Shown: positions 1-14,300 of the stretch, piece after piece
How the letters are laid out: the number at the start of each line of letters is the position of its first letter
Numbering within the stretch: the stretch's first letter is position 1
Assembly (NCBI GenBank): GCA_963580285.1
Contig: OY757014.1
Coordinates: 100,194,072 to 100,258,071 of the forward strand
Source of the DNA: Lucinisca nassula
Lineage: Eukaryota > Mollusca > Bivalvia > Lucinida > Lucinidae
Length of the DNA stretch: 64,000 nucleotides
Reading direction: 5' to 3'
Position numbers and translations under genes: made by a program
The notes under the pieces: generated by a model
What the model was told of the DNA's origin: nothing
What the model saw: only the letters and a program-made list of their open reading frames with translations
Databases searched by the model: none

Positions 1-180
1 TTTAGATGCGACATCATATGATAAATAGAGATTATCATATGGCATTTTTCATATCATACCCCATATCAGCCGGAGGCTCTCATATCAGCCTGAGGGCCGA
101 AGGCCCGAGGGCTGATATGGGTCGAGGGCTGATATGGGGTATGATATGAAAAATGCCGTATCATAATCTATTTATCATAC
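1..180. mobile_element. Foldback element, CATATGATAAATAGA family
   Basis: Inverted arms of about 55 bp (about 16-73 and 112-178) round a GC-rich centre with GGCCGAAGGCC. The arms share CATATGATAAATAGA with elements near 6355, 10239 and 14761. Confidence 0.7.
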
Positions 181-292
181 ATTTCACTTTTGAAAAAATT
201 TGTTCAAAATAAATTGTATTAATTACGTTTCCATTGTTTCACCGAATCACTAGAATTTCTTTGCTCGATAATATTATCCAGATCCAAAAGTC

Positions 293-310
293 TGTCTATC
301 TATCTATCTA
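293..310 (+). repeat. Short TCTA microsatellite
   Basis: TCTGTCTATCTATCTATCTA, four units. Confidence 0.8.
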
Positions 311-339
311 CTGAAACTGCGTCGGTCACATTTGACCAT

Positions 340-632
340 TACCGCAGGTGTATATTACATACACTCCAGGTTTTGCAGGATGAAAGCCTACACAGTACCC
401 ATGTAATTACGGTAGGGATCTTTAACCTGCACAGGGGGTGGTTCTCCCTGCACAGCGGGGCTCCAGTTAACGTCCCGATCCGAAGGACGGTGCACTTTAT
501 GACATTCATCCCTGCAAATGATGCCAATGGAGCGTGTTCGGACACCGAAATTTGATCGCCGCTGCCGGGGATCGAACCCGGGACCTTTAGCATCAGAGGC
601 AAGTGCATTAACCACTGAGCTATCACGCCCCT
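340..632 (-). mobile_element. tRNA-derived SINE
   Basis: On the minus strand the head has an A-box-like TGATAGCTCAGTGGTTA (609-625) and B box GGTTCGATCCC (568-578), spaced as in a tRNA. A body without gene features follows toward lower coordinates. tRNA-like head joined to an unrelated body is the SINE pattern, so I do not call it a tRNA gene. Confidence 0.75.
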
Positions 633-1033
633 GTCAGCAATCCCCTGCATTGTTCTTTCGCCCATTTTCCCCTCGTATTCGCTGAGCCGTGCCATGTTTT
701 TTTTTTTTGCCAAATAGTTGGAACAGACGAAAATATTGCAAATTGCAAATGGCGTCCTGAACAACAAATGCGAAATGCCGCAAAAGGAAGAACGCCGCGT
801 GTTCCGAATAGGGTGACGTCAGAGGTATGATAAAGGCTTTGGAATGCAATAAAGGGTTGTGATATGGATTTTTGGGGTATGATAAAGCCCATGCGATATG
901 GCAGCACGTGCAAGCGTGATACGTGCATTGGTGTCACGTTCGTATCGCATATTCAAAAACTAAGTATTTTATATTAAATGTATGATAAAGACATTTATAC
1001 TTGATTATAGAGGACTATCTTTCCATTACATAT

Positions 1034-1327
1034 GGCCCCGCCTATAGGGGCTTGAAGAAATAAATGGGCTGCATGATGTTTCCACGCAGAGCTGAAATCG
1101 ACCGCTCACGAGTACTGGTAAACCGCTTAGAGGAACTACGCCTGCCCAGGTAAAGCAGTGCGAGTTGGACCGTCCATGCCTATAAACCCTATTGGTTTCA
1201 TTGGGCTACAGGACTTGAGACGTCATTTCATCTCAATGTCGGGTAAAAGTCCCACAAAATCGGAAGCAACGTCTCTAAAATGACCTATACAGTGTTGATG
1301 GGGACATTAAACCATAAATCAAACAAT
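1034..1327 (+). mobile_element. SINE-A copy
   Basis: Head GGCCCCGCCTATAGGGGCTT, middle GTACTGGTAAACCGCTTAGA, tail GGGACATTAAACC...AAATCAAACAA. This ~300-bp family recurs about 19 times here. No A or B box is visible in its head. Confidence 0.88.
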
Positions 1328-1328
1328 C

Positions 1329-1694
1329 AGCCCCCGCCCATTGGGGCTTGAAGAAATAAATGGGCTGCATGATTTTCCCCAAGGAGGCCCCTTATCTGTT
1401 GAAGACAGAAGACTTCTCTTGAAGAAATATATGGGCTGCATGATGCTTCCACGCAGAGCTGAATCCGGCCCGCACCCTAGTACTGGTAAACCGCTCAGAG
1501 GATCTAAGCCTGTCCAGAAACCGTGGTGTGAGGCTGACCCTCTATGCTAATAAACCCTATTGGTTTCATTGGGCAACAGGGCTTGAGATGTCATTTCATC
1601 TCAATGTTGGGTAAAAGTCCCACCAAATTGGAAGCAACGTCTCCAAAATGACCTTTACAGTGTTGACGGGGACGTTAAACCTCAAATCAAACAA
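1329..1694 (+). mobile_element. SINE-A copy with duplicated head
   Basis: Begins GCCCCCGCCCATTGGGG and repeats the GAAGAAATAxATGGGCTGCATGAT segment (about 1353 and 1420) before the normal body and tail, so it is a head-to-tail partial duplication directly after the previous SINE. Confidence 0.85.
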
Positions 1695-2017
1695 AATCTT
1701 CAGTCAGCACTGAAGTCTATATAATATTATGTAATGGAATGTTTGTTTGTGTGTTTGATTTATTGTTTGTTTGTTTGATTTTATGTGTTCTGTGCATACT
1801 CATTAGAATGGTCTCTTTAAAGTTTTCATTAAAACACAAATCAGATGAAATTATAGAAATTTGAGCAGAAATTAGAAAAATTTATTAAATTTGAAAAAAT
1901 ACTAGTTTTATAGATATGAAAAACGCCATGCAAGCACATGGCTGTGTTTTCATAATCAGCTGATCGTAATATGCTCACTTGCGACAGATATATTTGTGTT
2001 TGACATATGGAAAATAT

Positions 2018-2258
2018 TTTAGGGGAATCAGAATACCTGGCAGACTTTTCTGCCATTTTTCAAAGGGAGACAACTTTCGGGACTTCCTGTACGCTTTTCT
2101 ATCAACTCTGTCCCACTGAAAAAGGAGTCTACTCTTAAAGGAAAGAATTTGCTCCTCAGGAGCAAATTCTTTCCTTTAAGAGTTGACCCCTATTGACATA
2201 GGAGACAAAATACTTTTGCAGGAGTTGCCTCCCCTGAAGGTGTTCCCATTCCCCTTAA
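2018..2258 (+). mobile_element. TTAA-flanked MITE (AGGGGAAT family)
   Basis: Ends are TTAGGGGAATCAG and CCCATTCCCCTTAA, inverted. The centre is a perfect-looking palindrome of about 60 bp (2122-2190) with AAAGAATTTGCTCC arms. Ends 34 bp before the IPO13 microexon. Confidence 0.8.
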
Positions 2259-2292
2259 AATATTATGATGTTTGTTCTGTTTTACATTTCAG

Positions 2293-2319
2293 TCTGCACT
2301 AGATAGAGGTAATCTGAAG
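2293..2319 (+). CDS. IPO13: IPO13 microexon, 27 bp (phase 0/0)
   Basis: Nine codons, SALDRGNLK, between a TTTACATTTCAG acceptor and a GTAAGT donor. Joined in phase 0 to the next exon it gives ...ALDRGNLKSRENIRIM..., which lines up without gaps with the segment of importin-13 before the conserved VG..LS...EEI stretch, lysine on lysine at the junction. A transposable element ends only 34 bp upstream. It is short, so chance cannot be wholly excluded; the preceding exon was not found in the window. Confidence 0.68.
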
Positions 2320-5300
2320 GTAAGTTCATAAGTTTTGACTGTGTGCTATTATTCCTTAATCTTTACCACTCTCTGGGCTAATTCAGCATATAACAAATTA
2401 ATGACATTTTTTATACGCCCGTTTGAAAAGGACATATTTTGTTATACCCACTGGCATCCATCCTTCACTCGTTCCATCCGTCTGTAAACTCCCTTTCCGG
2501 ATAACTGCTCCTACAGTTTACAGCTGAAACTTCATTAATAGTTAGACCATGATGTGGGGCAGCACATATTGTTTCAAGGTTACGGTCAACCAAATAATGA
2601 TAGAGTTATGCCCCTTTGAGTTTTTCTTGTAAACTCGTTTCCAGATGACTCCTCCTTTATTTTACATCCGATCAAACTGAAACTTTGTATATAGTTAGAC
2701 CATGATGTGTAGCAGCGCATATTGTTTCGAGGTTACGGTCCACCAAATAATAAATGAGTTGTGCCCCTTTGAAAAATTCTGTAAATATTTTGTTTCTGGA
2801 TGACACCTCCTTCATTTTACATACGATCAAGCTGAAACTTCTTATTTAGTTAGACCATGATGTGTGGCAGCACATATTGTTTCGAGGTTGCGGTCCACCA
2901 AATAATAAATGAGTTATGCCCCTTTGAAAAATTCTGTAAATAGTTTGTTTCCAGATGACTCCTCCTACATTTTACAGCTGATGAAGCTGAAAGTTTACAT
3001 ACAGTAAAACCATGATGTGGAACAGCGCATATTATTTTGAGGTTACGGTCTGCCAGATATTACCAGAGTTATGCCCATTTCACAGATTTTTCTAAACATT
3101 TTGTTTCTGAGTAACTCCTGCTACATAACTCCTGCTTCAGTTTACATCGGATGAAACTGAGCCAAAACTTAATATATTAGTGGTGTGTGTGTGTTTGAGT
3201 TTTACATCCCACCAGCAGCTAAGGTCAGACTGAAACGAGACCTAAGTTTAAGACTTGTCGTAAATCTTGAGAAGTCCGAGATAACCCACGACCGCAGGTT
3301 TACGGGGAGAGTGATGATATGTAGGTAGACCATGATGTGGAGCAGTCCATATTTTTGGTTCTTATGATGCTGCCCTAACTATTTCTTCAAGTCCAGATGG
3401 GCTTCCTTAGCAGGTAGACAGCAGTTCTGTAATTCAAAACACTTTTAAAATTTAACCCTTATCTTGCTGAATATTCATTTTAAGCCACACCCATTTCTGT
3501 CTATCAACCAATCAAATTACTTGATGTAATTTATTGCTACAAATTCATAAACTGAATGCCAAACAGTGTAGATCCTGATCAGGTGGCTTCTTCAGAAGCC
3601 ACCTGATCTGGATCTATGCTGTTTGAAAATATAGGGGTTGTCGTGAACAGCAAGATAAGGGTTAAGATGCTTTTGAAACAATTACCTCCCCAGAAAGTGT
3701 ATTTATTCGGCTTATTCAGAAACTTGAAAAAAAAATAGTCAAACTTCAATGGACCCTGAAAATTTGTTGCAGACAGGTAGTTTGAGCCATTAATATTCTA
3801 CCTTATTTATACAGGGTAACGCATTTAGTTCTAGTACTATGGCCCTATTTCTGGGTACAAACAAGTACTAAGCAATGTGGATCAAGTCTCTTGCTCAAGG
3901 AAACAACATTTGGCACTTACGGGAATCGGACCGGCTACCTCTTGAACTCAAATCTGATGCTTTACCACTGCACCACAGCACTCCACTGAACCATTGAGGG
4001 TTATTAATAGTGCCAGGTAAGAATATATTGAGCACATATTGTTCCATGGTTACATTCGACAAATCCAAACTTGTACAACTGTCAGTTTATATATGCTCCA
4101 TCTTACTACGTTAATTGCCACGGGCGTATAATGCCCCACATGCAGAGCTTTTGTTTTAGTTTTCCCTGAAATTTGTAAAATTTGTATGAAATATTAACGT
4201 CTATTTTCTGAGAAAAATTAGACTTTTCTCGGAAAACAGGTTTTAACATTATATGCAAATTGTCTCTGATGGAGACTTGCATGAAATGTCAAAATCAAAT
4301 TGTAATTTCTTGGAAAAAATAAGAGAAATATTTTAAGATATTGTCTGTTGAAATTTTACCCAGCATGATAAGCGTTAAAGCATCCTTTATAGCTACATGA
4401 CAGTCTGCATTGTATTTTTTTTTCTAATTTTTCAGAGAAAATCAGGCTTGACATTTCATGTGAATTCTCTGCCCGGCAGATGATTTGCATGCAATAACAA
4501 ACCTCATATGTTTCATGAAAAATAAGAAAAAAGACAGTTTTAAGGGGAATGGGAACACCTGGCAGATTTTTCCGCCATTTTTCAAAGAGAGACTATTTTT
4601 GGGACTTCCTCTTTGCTTTTGTATAAGCCTGTCCCATTGAAAAAGGAGTCTACTCTTAAAGAAAAGAATTTGCTCCTCAGGAGCAAATTCTTTTCTTTAA
4701 GAGTTGACCCCTATTGACATTGGATACAAAAATTCTTTTGAAGGAGTTGCCTCCCTTGAAGGTGTACCCATTCCCCTTAAAATGACTTCAGCAAGACTTG
4801 ATTGGTGCTTTAAGGTTTATGTAAGTCTAGCCGATAAATCTTCAGCTTCACGCCAACATCCTATATACAGTCGAACTTCAATGGCTCGAACAACTTTAGG
4901 AGCATGAAAATCTGTTCAAGACAGGGGTAGTTCGAGCCACTGAGGTTTACTGCCAGGAGGCATAACAGGGTTAGCTTTGGGACATATTTCGGTGTTCTGT
5001 GATATAAAAGGGTAAGTTTACTCATTAGAATCGCCTTGTTGAGGCGGTTCAAAGGAGTATCCACAACCTATGATAAGCAAAACAATATTTAACCCCGTAA
5101 ACGCCAGTTTTCTCTATACATTTTCGATGTTGGATGATAAAAATGAATGTTGTGTTGACTCATTACAATTGCCTCATTGAGGCAATTCTAATGAGTACAC
5201 ACAGCATACAGTCTCTGTACTCTTAGACTAATATCTTTATGACAGCGTATATTTTAACCCATAAAATGCTAATCTTGACATTTGTCGTCTGCTTTGTCGT

Positions 5301-8300
5301 ATGCTGGTTACTTTAAAAGTCATTTTTGCAAACAGTGTGGACCAAAATCAGACTGCTTCGTTGGAAGCAGTCTGATTTTGATCCACACTGTTTGCCTGCA
5401 TACAAAAATATTTTTAAGTTTGCAAAAAAAAAAAAAAAAAAAATTGGCAGACGACATAAGCAGATGACATTTTCATAGCATATTAAGTGTTGATTCACAC
5501 TCACCTTTACAAACACATGTTATATAACATTATGTTACTATTATTTAGTGACTATTAGAAAGGTCATGTTATGAAAATGATATTTCCACGGGTGTCATAA
5601 CACATGGTTACTGGCATGTATCTTGGGCAATAAAATCCAACTTAAAATCGATATAGTCGCCCCCGCCATCGGGGCTGAAAGAAATAGTTGGGCTGCATGA
5701 TGCTTCCACGCAGATCTGAAACCAACCTGCACACGAGTACTGGTAAACCGCTTAGAGGAGCTAAGCTTGTCCAGGCAATGCGGTGCGAGTCGGCCCGTCC
5801 ATGCTTATCAACCCTATTGTTTCATCAGGCGGCAGGGCTTGAGATGTCATGTCATCTCAATGTTGGGTAAAAGTCCCACAAAATTGGAAGCAACGTCTCC
5901 AAAATGACCTTTACAGTGTTAGCGGGGAAGTAAAAATTCAAATCAAATAAAATCGATATATGATATCAATAAAACATGAGCACAAATACAAGATTGTGTT
6001 TATCATATGACGTTTAAAACTTATTTAACACTTATCTTGCTGTTCACATCAACACCTATCTTTGCAAACAGTGTAGATCCTGATTAGATGGCAGAAGCCA
6101 TCTGATCTGGATCAACACTGTTTGACATTCAGTTTATGAATTTATAGGGATATATTACATAAGGTAATCTGATTGGTTCCAAGTCAGAAATAAGGGTTAA
6201 TTCACGATTTTTGTACAAAGATGTCAATATTCTGACATTAGTAAACCCGACGTCGTTAGGGACATCGTACATGTAACGTTACGGGGTGTATCTGACTAAT
6301 TTGCATATTTATCCGCCAGTGGATTACTGAATTTAATACATGGCGTTATTACATTCTCAGACGTGACATCATATGATAAAGAGAATCTTAGACTTGTGGT
6401 ATGTCATATGAAATGTATGAACCTTGCCAGAGGCTCGTTTCATACATCTCATGTGAAATGACCACTTATTTAAGATTCTCTATTTCACTTAGAATAAAGA
6501 ATAATAAAAAGATCTAACCGGCTTCTTGTGATCTGTTCATCTGGGTCCAGTTGTTCAAAGCATCGTTAGCTTAACAAGCTCGTTAGTGGTCATATTGTTA
6601 AGTGTTCTAACAAGTACAATATCGAAAATTTTGGTATTTTTGCTGAAAAAATGTGAGCAGCTTTTGCATTTGCAAAAGCTGCTCACATTTTTCAGCAAAA
6701 ATATTAGCATATTTGCCATATTTAATGTTCAAAGTTTTAACAATACTTATGTCATTTCATCTCAATGTCGGGTAAAAGTCCCACGAAATTTGAAGCAACG
6801 CCTCCAAAATGACCTTTACAGTGTTGAAGGGGATGTTAAACCTCAAATCAAACAAACAAAAATAATACGTTAACTAACGATGTCGTTAGTTTCGAACAAC
6901 TGGCCCCTGATTTTTGAATGATTTTCTGTTTTCCAGTCTCGGGAGAATATTCGTATAATGTCATGTGTTGGTCAGGTGTTGTCGGTTTTGCCGTTTGAAG
7001 AGATAATGGAGAATCTCAATCCCATCCTTACGCCCCACCTTCAGGAATTGGAACGGCTCACTACTCAAGAGGTAGGCTCAAACCTTTTCTGTGTCAGCCT
7101 CAATAGTGCAGTGGTTAACGCGTTTGACTCATGATCGAGAGGTTGTGCGTTCGAATCCGGCACCCGGTATCGAGGTGTGTCCTTTGGCAAGACACGTATT
7201 AACACTGCATCACTCCGCCCAGGTGTATATGGGTAGCAGTGGTGTAATAGTCACTGCCTCTCTCGCGCGCATGAAATCATCCGGAATGAGTGTTCGAGAG
7301 CGATTAAATAAGCTTGAAGCTTCCATCGCAATCGAACTAAAATAAGTTAGTACAAACTAAACCTTTTCTGTAGTTTTTAAAGTGGACTATAGGCTCTTTA
7401 TTCATTGCATTTAGATACTAGGTTGGTTGGTTTGGAGTTTAAAGGCCCATTCAACACTTTTTAGATCAAATCGAGCCAGTCAGTTTACCTAACCTGTAAC
7501 CACACTTTTCATGGGCGGGGTTATAAGTGGTCAGCCAGTACAGTACACATTCTTAGGCCAGATTATGACAATTGCCATTTTTGTGTCAGCAGAAGGAAGA
7601 GAATGACCGTAGAAAAGATTTCATCATCAATCTCCATGGAAGCATGTTTCTCTTGGTCACCAAGTCAGATATGCATCCGACTGAGTTGGGGGGTAAAAGA
7701 GAGAAACAAAATAAATACAGAAGCAAACAACCAATACATTACCGTATTCGACCTATTTACCGCACATGCTCCTATAAGCGCACACCCAAGCTTTTTTTGG
7801 AAAAAATACACAAGCGCACACTTTACAGTAACCTCCCAACAAATTCATATTGAGTTTTGCTGTATCTTTGACCCAGACAATCATATGTATATGTGGTGAA
7901 CCCCTATGCTGAAATTCAACTCTATAAAATAATCATATCGGAAGCTTGTTTTCGTATTTTTTTCGTATTGAGTGTGCGCTTATTAGGTAGATTTTTCACC
8001 ACAATATTTTCATACAATTTTGAAAAAAACTAAGCCCACGGTGCAGTAAATAGGTCGAATACGGTAATTCAGTAATTTGAACACATTTGGGACCATGAAA
8101 ATTTTTAATATCTTTCATTCATTTTGTCTTTTCCTGCTGAATAAATTAAGTTAGCCACACCTGTTGCTTTCTATCGACTAATCAAATAAATTAATATAAT
8201 GTATTCATTCAGTTCATAAACAGAATGACAAACAGACAAACCATGTAGATCCTGATTAGATGGCTTCTGGCTTCTCATCACGAGAACAAGCCTATATAAT

Positions 8301-11300
8301 TTTGACCCCTTCATACCCCACTTTTATTCTAGCCCCCGCCCATAGGGGCTTGAAGAAATATATGGGCTGCATGATGCTTCCACGCAGAGCTGAATCCGGC
8401 CCGCACACTAGTACTGGTAAACCGCTTAGAGGATCTAAGCCTGTCCAGGAACCGCGGTGCAAGGCGGGCCGTCCATGCTAATAAACTCTATTGGTTTCAT
8501 TGGGCGACAGGGCTTGAGAGGTCATTTCATCTCAATGTCGGGTAAAAGTCCCACAAAATTGGAAGCAACATCTCCAAAATGACCTTTACAGTGTTGACGT
8601 GGACGTTAAACCTCAAATCAAACAAACAAAAACCCCGCTTTTATATAGTAAAAGTGGGGTTCAAGGGGTTATACATTATTTTTCTTATTTCTTATGGTTC
8701 ACTTTTAAAAGGGTTAATATAGCATATGCAAAACAAGAGATGATTCATATAAGCACTTTGCTTGTTTTCAAATCCTGGCACCACCCATCAGGGCTTGGGA
8801 GAAATAGACTGGAGAGCTGAAACCTACCTATTATATTAGCTTAACAAGGTCGTTAGTGGTCAAATTGTTCTAGCAAGTACAATATTTAAAATTTTGGTAT
8901 TTTTGCTGAAAAAATGTGAGTAGCTTTTGCATACGCAAAAGCTACTCAGACTTTTTCAGCAAAAATATTAGTATATTTGGCACGTTGAATTATCAAAGTT
9001 TTAACCATTTTGACACTAACAATGTCATTATTTTGAACAACTGGTCCCAGATATTCGAAGCATTGTTTGCTTAATGAGTTTGTTAGGGTCATATTGTTAA
9101 CTGTTTTAGCAAATACAAAATCTAGTGCTCTAGAATTTTTCCTGAAAAAAAAAAACAAAACGTGTAGCTACTCACATTTTTTTCAGCAAAAATTGAGTGT
9201 TTATTCCATATTTAATGCTCAAGTTTTAACGATATTAAGGGGAATGGGAACACCTGGCAGATTTTTCTGCCAATTTTCAAAGGGAGACAACTTTCGTGAC
9301 TTCCTGTTAGCTTTTCTATAGGCCCAGTCCCACTGAAAAAGGGGTCTACTCTTAAAGGAAATAATTTGTTCCTCAGGAGCAAATTCTTTCCTTTAAGAGT
9401 TGACCCCTATTGACATGGGAGACAGAAATACTTTTGCAGGAGTTGCACAACCTCCCTTGAATGTGTATCCATTCCCCTTTACTTACAATGTCAATTGGCC
9501 CCAGGTCACAAACTCCAAAGAACAAGGTTCATACAATTTGCTGGAATTCTTTTTCAGCCATCTGCTTCAGTGAAGAATGGCCTATTGTTAAAGTTACATA
9601 TGTTGAGCTGGTTGTTTGCCTCGCTGGATACAGACAGGGACACGGGTGAGGGAGAGGAAGCTGCAGCACAACCCAAGGTCAAATCCGTGGGCCCTAAACC
9701 CGTGTTTGTGATATTACAACAGATAGCCCCAATTTTACGGACAATTGTATCCAACTGGATCATGGATGCTGGTGTTGTTGAGGTACTGTTTTTGATATCA
9801 GAAGACGAGGATTAATGCGTGAACTGCTAATCATTTGCAACTGGCAGTCCCTCACTTAGGCATTTTTATGCATCCAGACCCGGTTCCCAGTTTTATGCAG
9901 GTGGGTATTAAATATTAAACTACAGGGCGCCAGGTAAGTTTAAAAATACATACTGGGAATACCTGCACTGGAAAACAGGAATCATAGAAAAGAAAAAAAA
10001 TATGGTACAATTTTCTGTTCATTTCTATTGTTATAAACATTGTTTTATCATGTGACGTCGAGTCTGAGAGTGTAATAATGCCATGTAATAAATTCCATAA
10101 TCCACTAGTGGATTAAATATGCAAATTAGTTAAATATGTCCGGTAACCTTACATGTACGACGTCCTTAACGACGTCCCCGTTTACTAATGGCGCAGTATT
10201 GACATTTTTATTAAAAAATCATTAATAAAATTCGTTTTAAATATCATATGATAAAAAGAAACTTGCATTCGTGTTCATGTATTATCAAACTCGTTCAGGA
10301 AAGGGATAAAATGCTTGTCAAAAACTTGCATTTTATCCCTTTTCCTCAACTCATTTAATAATTTCAATAATGCATGAACGCTCCTGTAAGGTCGTCGATA
10401 TACACTGACATTGATGAGTAGATATAAAGATATATAAAATGTTAGGGGATGGCTTCAAAGCATGTTATAATGTCATTGATGCCATCATCCATTGGCAGAA
10501 AAGATCTGGGACCAATTGTTCAAAGCATCCTTAGCTTAACGAGCTCGTTAGTGGTCAAATTGTTAACTGTTCTAGCAAGAACAATATCGAAAGTTTTGGT
10601 ATTTTTGCTGAAAAAATGTGAGCAGCTTTTGCATCATACATTTTCAAGGTCATACTTACAGATCAAGGTGGGGGCATCCTTGTCCTATGGAAGCGTTTCT
10701 AGTTCTTCACATACATTGGTTTTCATCTGTCTCTGATTAACGACAGGTTTGACACAAGTGAAATAATCTTCAAAGGGCCATAAGACCAAAATTGATGAAA
10801 AAAAAACAAAGATACTTCATAAAAACCTATGTTGTTGGTACTTGTTAGAATCGCCTCAGTGGGGTGATTCTAACAAGTGCCTGCAACATTGGTTTCTGAA
10901 GAAGATCAGGGAAAATTATCCCTTAATTATTATCCCCACGCTTTTATAGAAAGCGTTGGGGATATTGTGAACGCCTCCATTCATCTGTCCATCCGTCCGT
11001 CATCTCCTCCTTAACCGCTATTCAGAATGAAACCCAATTTGGTACATTGCTTCCTTACATGCGAGAGTAACATTAAAATTGGCTCTGCCCACAGGGGGAG
11101 AAAGCATGGTGATTTGCGATGGCTTGCCATCGACTGCTTGCTCTAGTTCTTATTTCTGAACCTTATCTACCTAGTTCAATGGATGTATGATCATTTTTCA
11201 TTAACTTCCAGGCTATCTGTGAGCTTTTCAAAAGGGCACTACAAACTTTAATGGATGATTTTGCTCCATTGTCCAAAGACGTAGCAGAACTCCTGGTACA

Positions 11301-14300
11301 GATGTACCAAACCATTCCACATACAGCAATACTGGACCTCACTAAACAGGTATGGCTTTACAATAAAGCCAGTCATAAAATTGTTGTGTTTATTTGTTTG
11401 TTTGATTTCAGGTTTAACGTCCCCATCAACACTGTAAAGATCATTTTGGAGACGTTGCTTCAAATTTTGGGGGACTTACTCGACTTTGAGATGAAATGAC
11501 ATCCCAAGCCCTGCCGCCTAATGAAACCTAAAGGGTTTATAAGCATGGGCCCTCCAACTCACACCACTTTGCCTGGGCAGACAAGATCTTCTAAGCCATT
11601 TACCAGTTCTTGTGTGCGGGTCGGTTTCAGCTCTGCGTGTAAGCATCATGCAGCCCATGTATTTCCTCAAGCCCCGATGGGCGGGGACTGACAAAAAGGG
11701 TTAATAGCTTGTGGAAGGTCAAGTGTTTTATCTCCCTTTTTAGCTCACCTGAGCACGAAGTGCTCATGGTGAGCTGTTGTGATCGGTCAATGTCCGTCGT
11801 GTGTCGTGCGGGGTCAACAATTTGCTTTAAATGCTAACTCCTCCTTAACCCTTGAGCCAATTTCAATTAAACTTCATAGGAATATTACTGAGGTGACCCT
11901 CTACAAAAATAGCTAAAATTGTTCCGCTCCGCTGAACAAGATGGACGCCAGAGCTAAAAATAGAAAAATCTTTAAATGACAACTTCTCCTGTACCTTAAG
12001 GCCAATTTCATTCAAACTTTATAGGAATGTTGCTTAGGTGACCCTCTACCAAAATAGTTAAAACATTTCCGCTCCCGTGAACAAAATGTTCACCAAAGCT
12101 AAAAATAGAAAATTCTTTAAACAACAACTCCTCCTGTACCCTTAGGCCAAATTTATTCAAACTTCATAGGAATGTTGCTTAGGTGACCCTCTACTAAAAT
12201 AGCTAAAACAGTATTGCTCTGATGGGCAAAATCGCCGCCATAGCTAAAAATAGAAAAACATTGTAAATTTACTTCAAACACAAAATAGAAGCCTCCGTGG
12301 TGTAGTGGTTGCGCTACTTGCCTTGTAACCAGGGATCGCAGGATCGACCCCGGGCTTCTCCAGACTTTCGGATGAGTCTTTTAACCAAGGTCCCGTCTCC
12401 ATATGACCTTAGCTGTTGGTGGGACGTAAAACTCTAACACTCACTCAAACACAAACTCCTCCTCAACCCTTGGGCCAATTTGATTCAAACTTCATAGGAA
12501 TGTTGCCCAAATGACTCCATACCAAAGTAGCTAAAATCGTTGTGCTATGTCAAACAAGATGGCCACCGGAGCTAAAAATAGAAAAAATCTTTAAACAACA
12601 ATTGCTGCTGTTCCCTTGGGCCAATTTTATTCAAACTTCATAGGAGTGTTGCTTAGGTGACCATCTACCAAAATAGCCATAGCTAAAAATAGAAAAACAT
12701 CATAAATTTGCTTCAAACACGAACTCCTCCTTAACCATTGGGCCAATTTGATTCAAACTTCACAGGAATGTTATGTAGGTGACTCTCTAAAGAAATAGCT
12801 AAAATCATTCCCCTCTGACTAACAAGATGGCCGCCAGAGCTAAAAATAGAAAAATTCTCCAAACGACTACTCCTTTACCCTTTGGCCAATTTCATTCAAA
12901 CTTCATAGGAATGTTGCTAAGATGACCCACTACCAAAATAGCTAAAACGTTTTCGCTCTGATGAGCAAAATGGCCACCATAGCTAAAAACAGAAAAACTT
13001 TGTAAATTTACGTCAAAACGCGAACTCCTCCTCAACCTTTGGGCCAATTTCATTCAAACTTCACAGGAATGTTAGTTAGGTGACTCCCTACCAAAATAGC
13101 TAAAATCGTTCAACGCGGCGAACAAGATGGCCGCCAGAGCTAAAAATAGAAAAAATCTTCAAATGACAACTCCTCCTTACCCCTTTGGCCAATTTGATTC
13201 AAACTTCACAGGAATATTATGTTGTTGACTCCCTACCAAAATAGCTAAAATTGTTCCGCTCTGACTAACAAGATGGCCGGCAGAGCTAAAAATATAAAAA
13301 TTCTTCAAACGACAATTCCTCCTTACCCTTGGGCCAATTTGATTCAAACTTCACAGGAATATTAAGTTGTTGACCATCTACCATATTAGCTAAAATGATC
13401 CCACTCCGATGAACAAAATGGCCACCAGAGCTAAAAATAGAAAAACATTGTAAATTTGCTTCAAACTTCACAGGAATGTTGCCTAGGTGACTCCCTACCA
13501 AAATAGTTAAAATCATTCCAATCTGATAAACAAGATGGCTACCAGGGCTAAAAAGAGAAAAAACTCTTCAAATGACAACTCCTCCTGTACCCTTTGGCCA
13601 ATTACATTCAAACTTCATAGGAATGTTGCTTAGATAACTCTCTACCAAAATGGCTCAAATGGTCTCGCTCCGATGAACAATTTGGCCGCCAGAGCTAAAA
13701 ATAGAAAAACATTGTAAATTTGTTTCAAATGCGAACTCTTCCTAAACCCTTGGGTCAATTTGATTCAAACTTCAAAGGAATGTTGCCTAGGTGACACCCT
13801 ACCAAAATAGCTAAGATCGTTCCACTCTGATGAACAAGATGGCCACCAGAGCTAAAAATAGAATGTACTAGAGACAGTGACATTCAGGTGAGCGAATCAT
13901 GGCGCTCTGGGCCCTCTTGTCTGTGTTATCATTAAGTTGTCAGTTCCGTATGAGCAGAATATTCTTGAAAGAACTTTGATTACAGTGAGGAAGTAAAATA
14001 GTGTAATGATCCTAAGTACACCACAACCTCTTTATGACACTATTAATGGGTTCCAAAGAAATAACCGTGTTAGTTAAACAGCCGTGTTATATCCATACAA
14101 AAATGTTTAGATTATATTGAAAAATGACCAGTTATGGTCATTTTTCTATATAAACTATACATTTTTGGGATCCATCTTGAAACTGTGTTATATCTGTAAC
14201 CGTGTTATAACGAACAGCGTTATAATGAGGTTGCAGTGTATTGGGACAGATAGACCTAGGCAAACAGTGCAGACCCAGATCAGACTGCTCCTTCAGACTA

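Noticed and set aside
560..632. tRNA gene on the minus strand
   Set aside because: Has A- and B-box-like motifs but is joined to a SINE body and lacks a convincing full cloverleaf; treated as SINE head. The same holds for 7084, 12289, 26285 and 30777.
11741..13920. CRISPR-like array
   Set aside because: Units are about 145 bp with gradual divergence and no repeat-spacer alternation; the sequence is eukaryotic.
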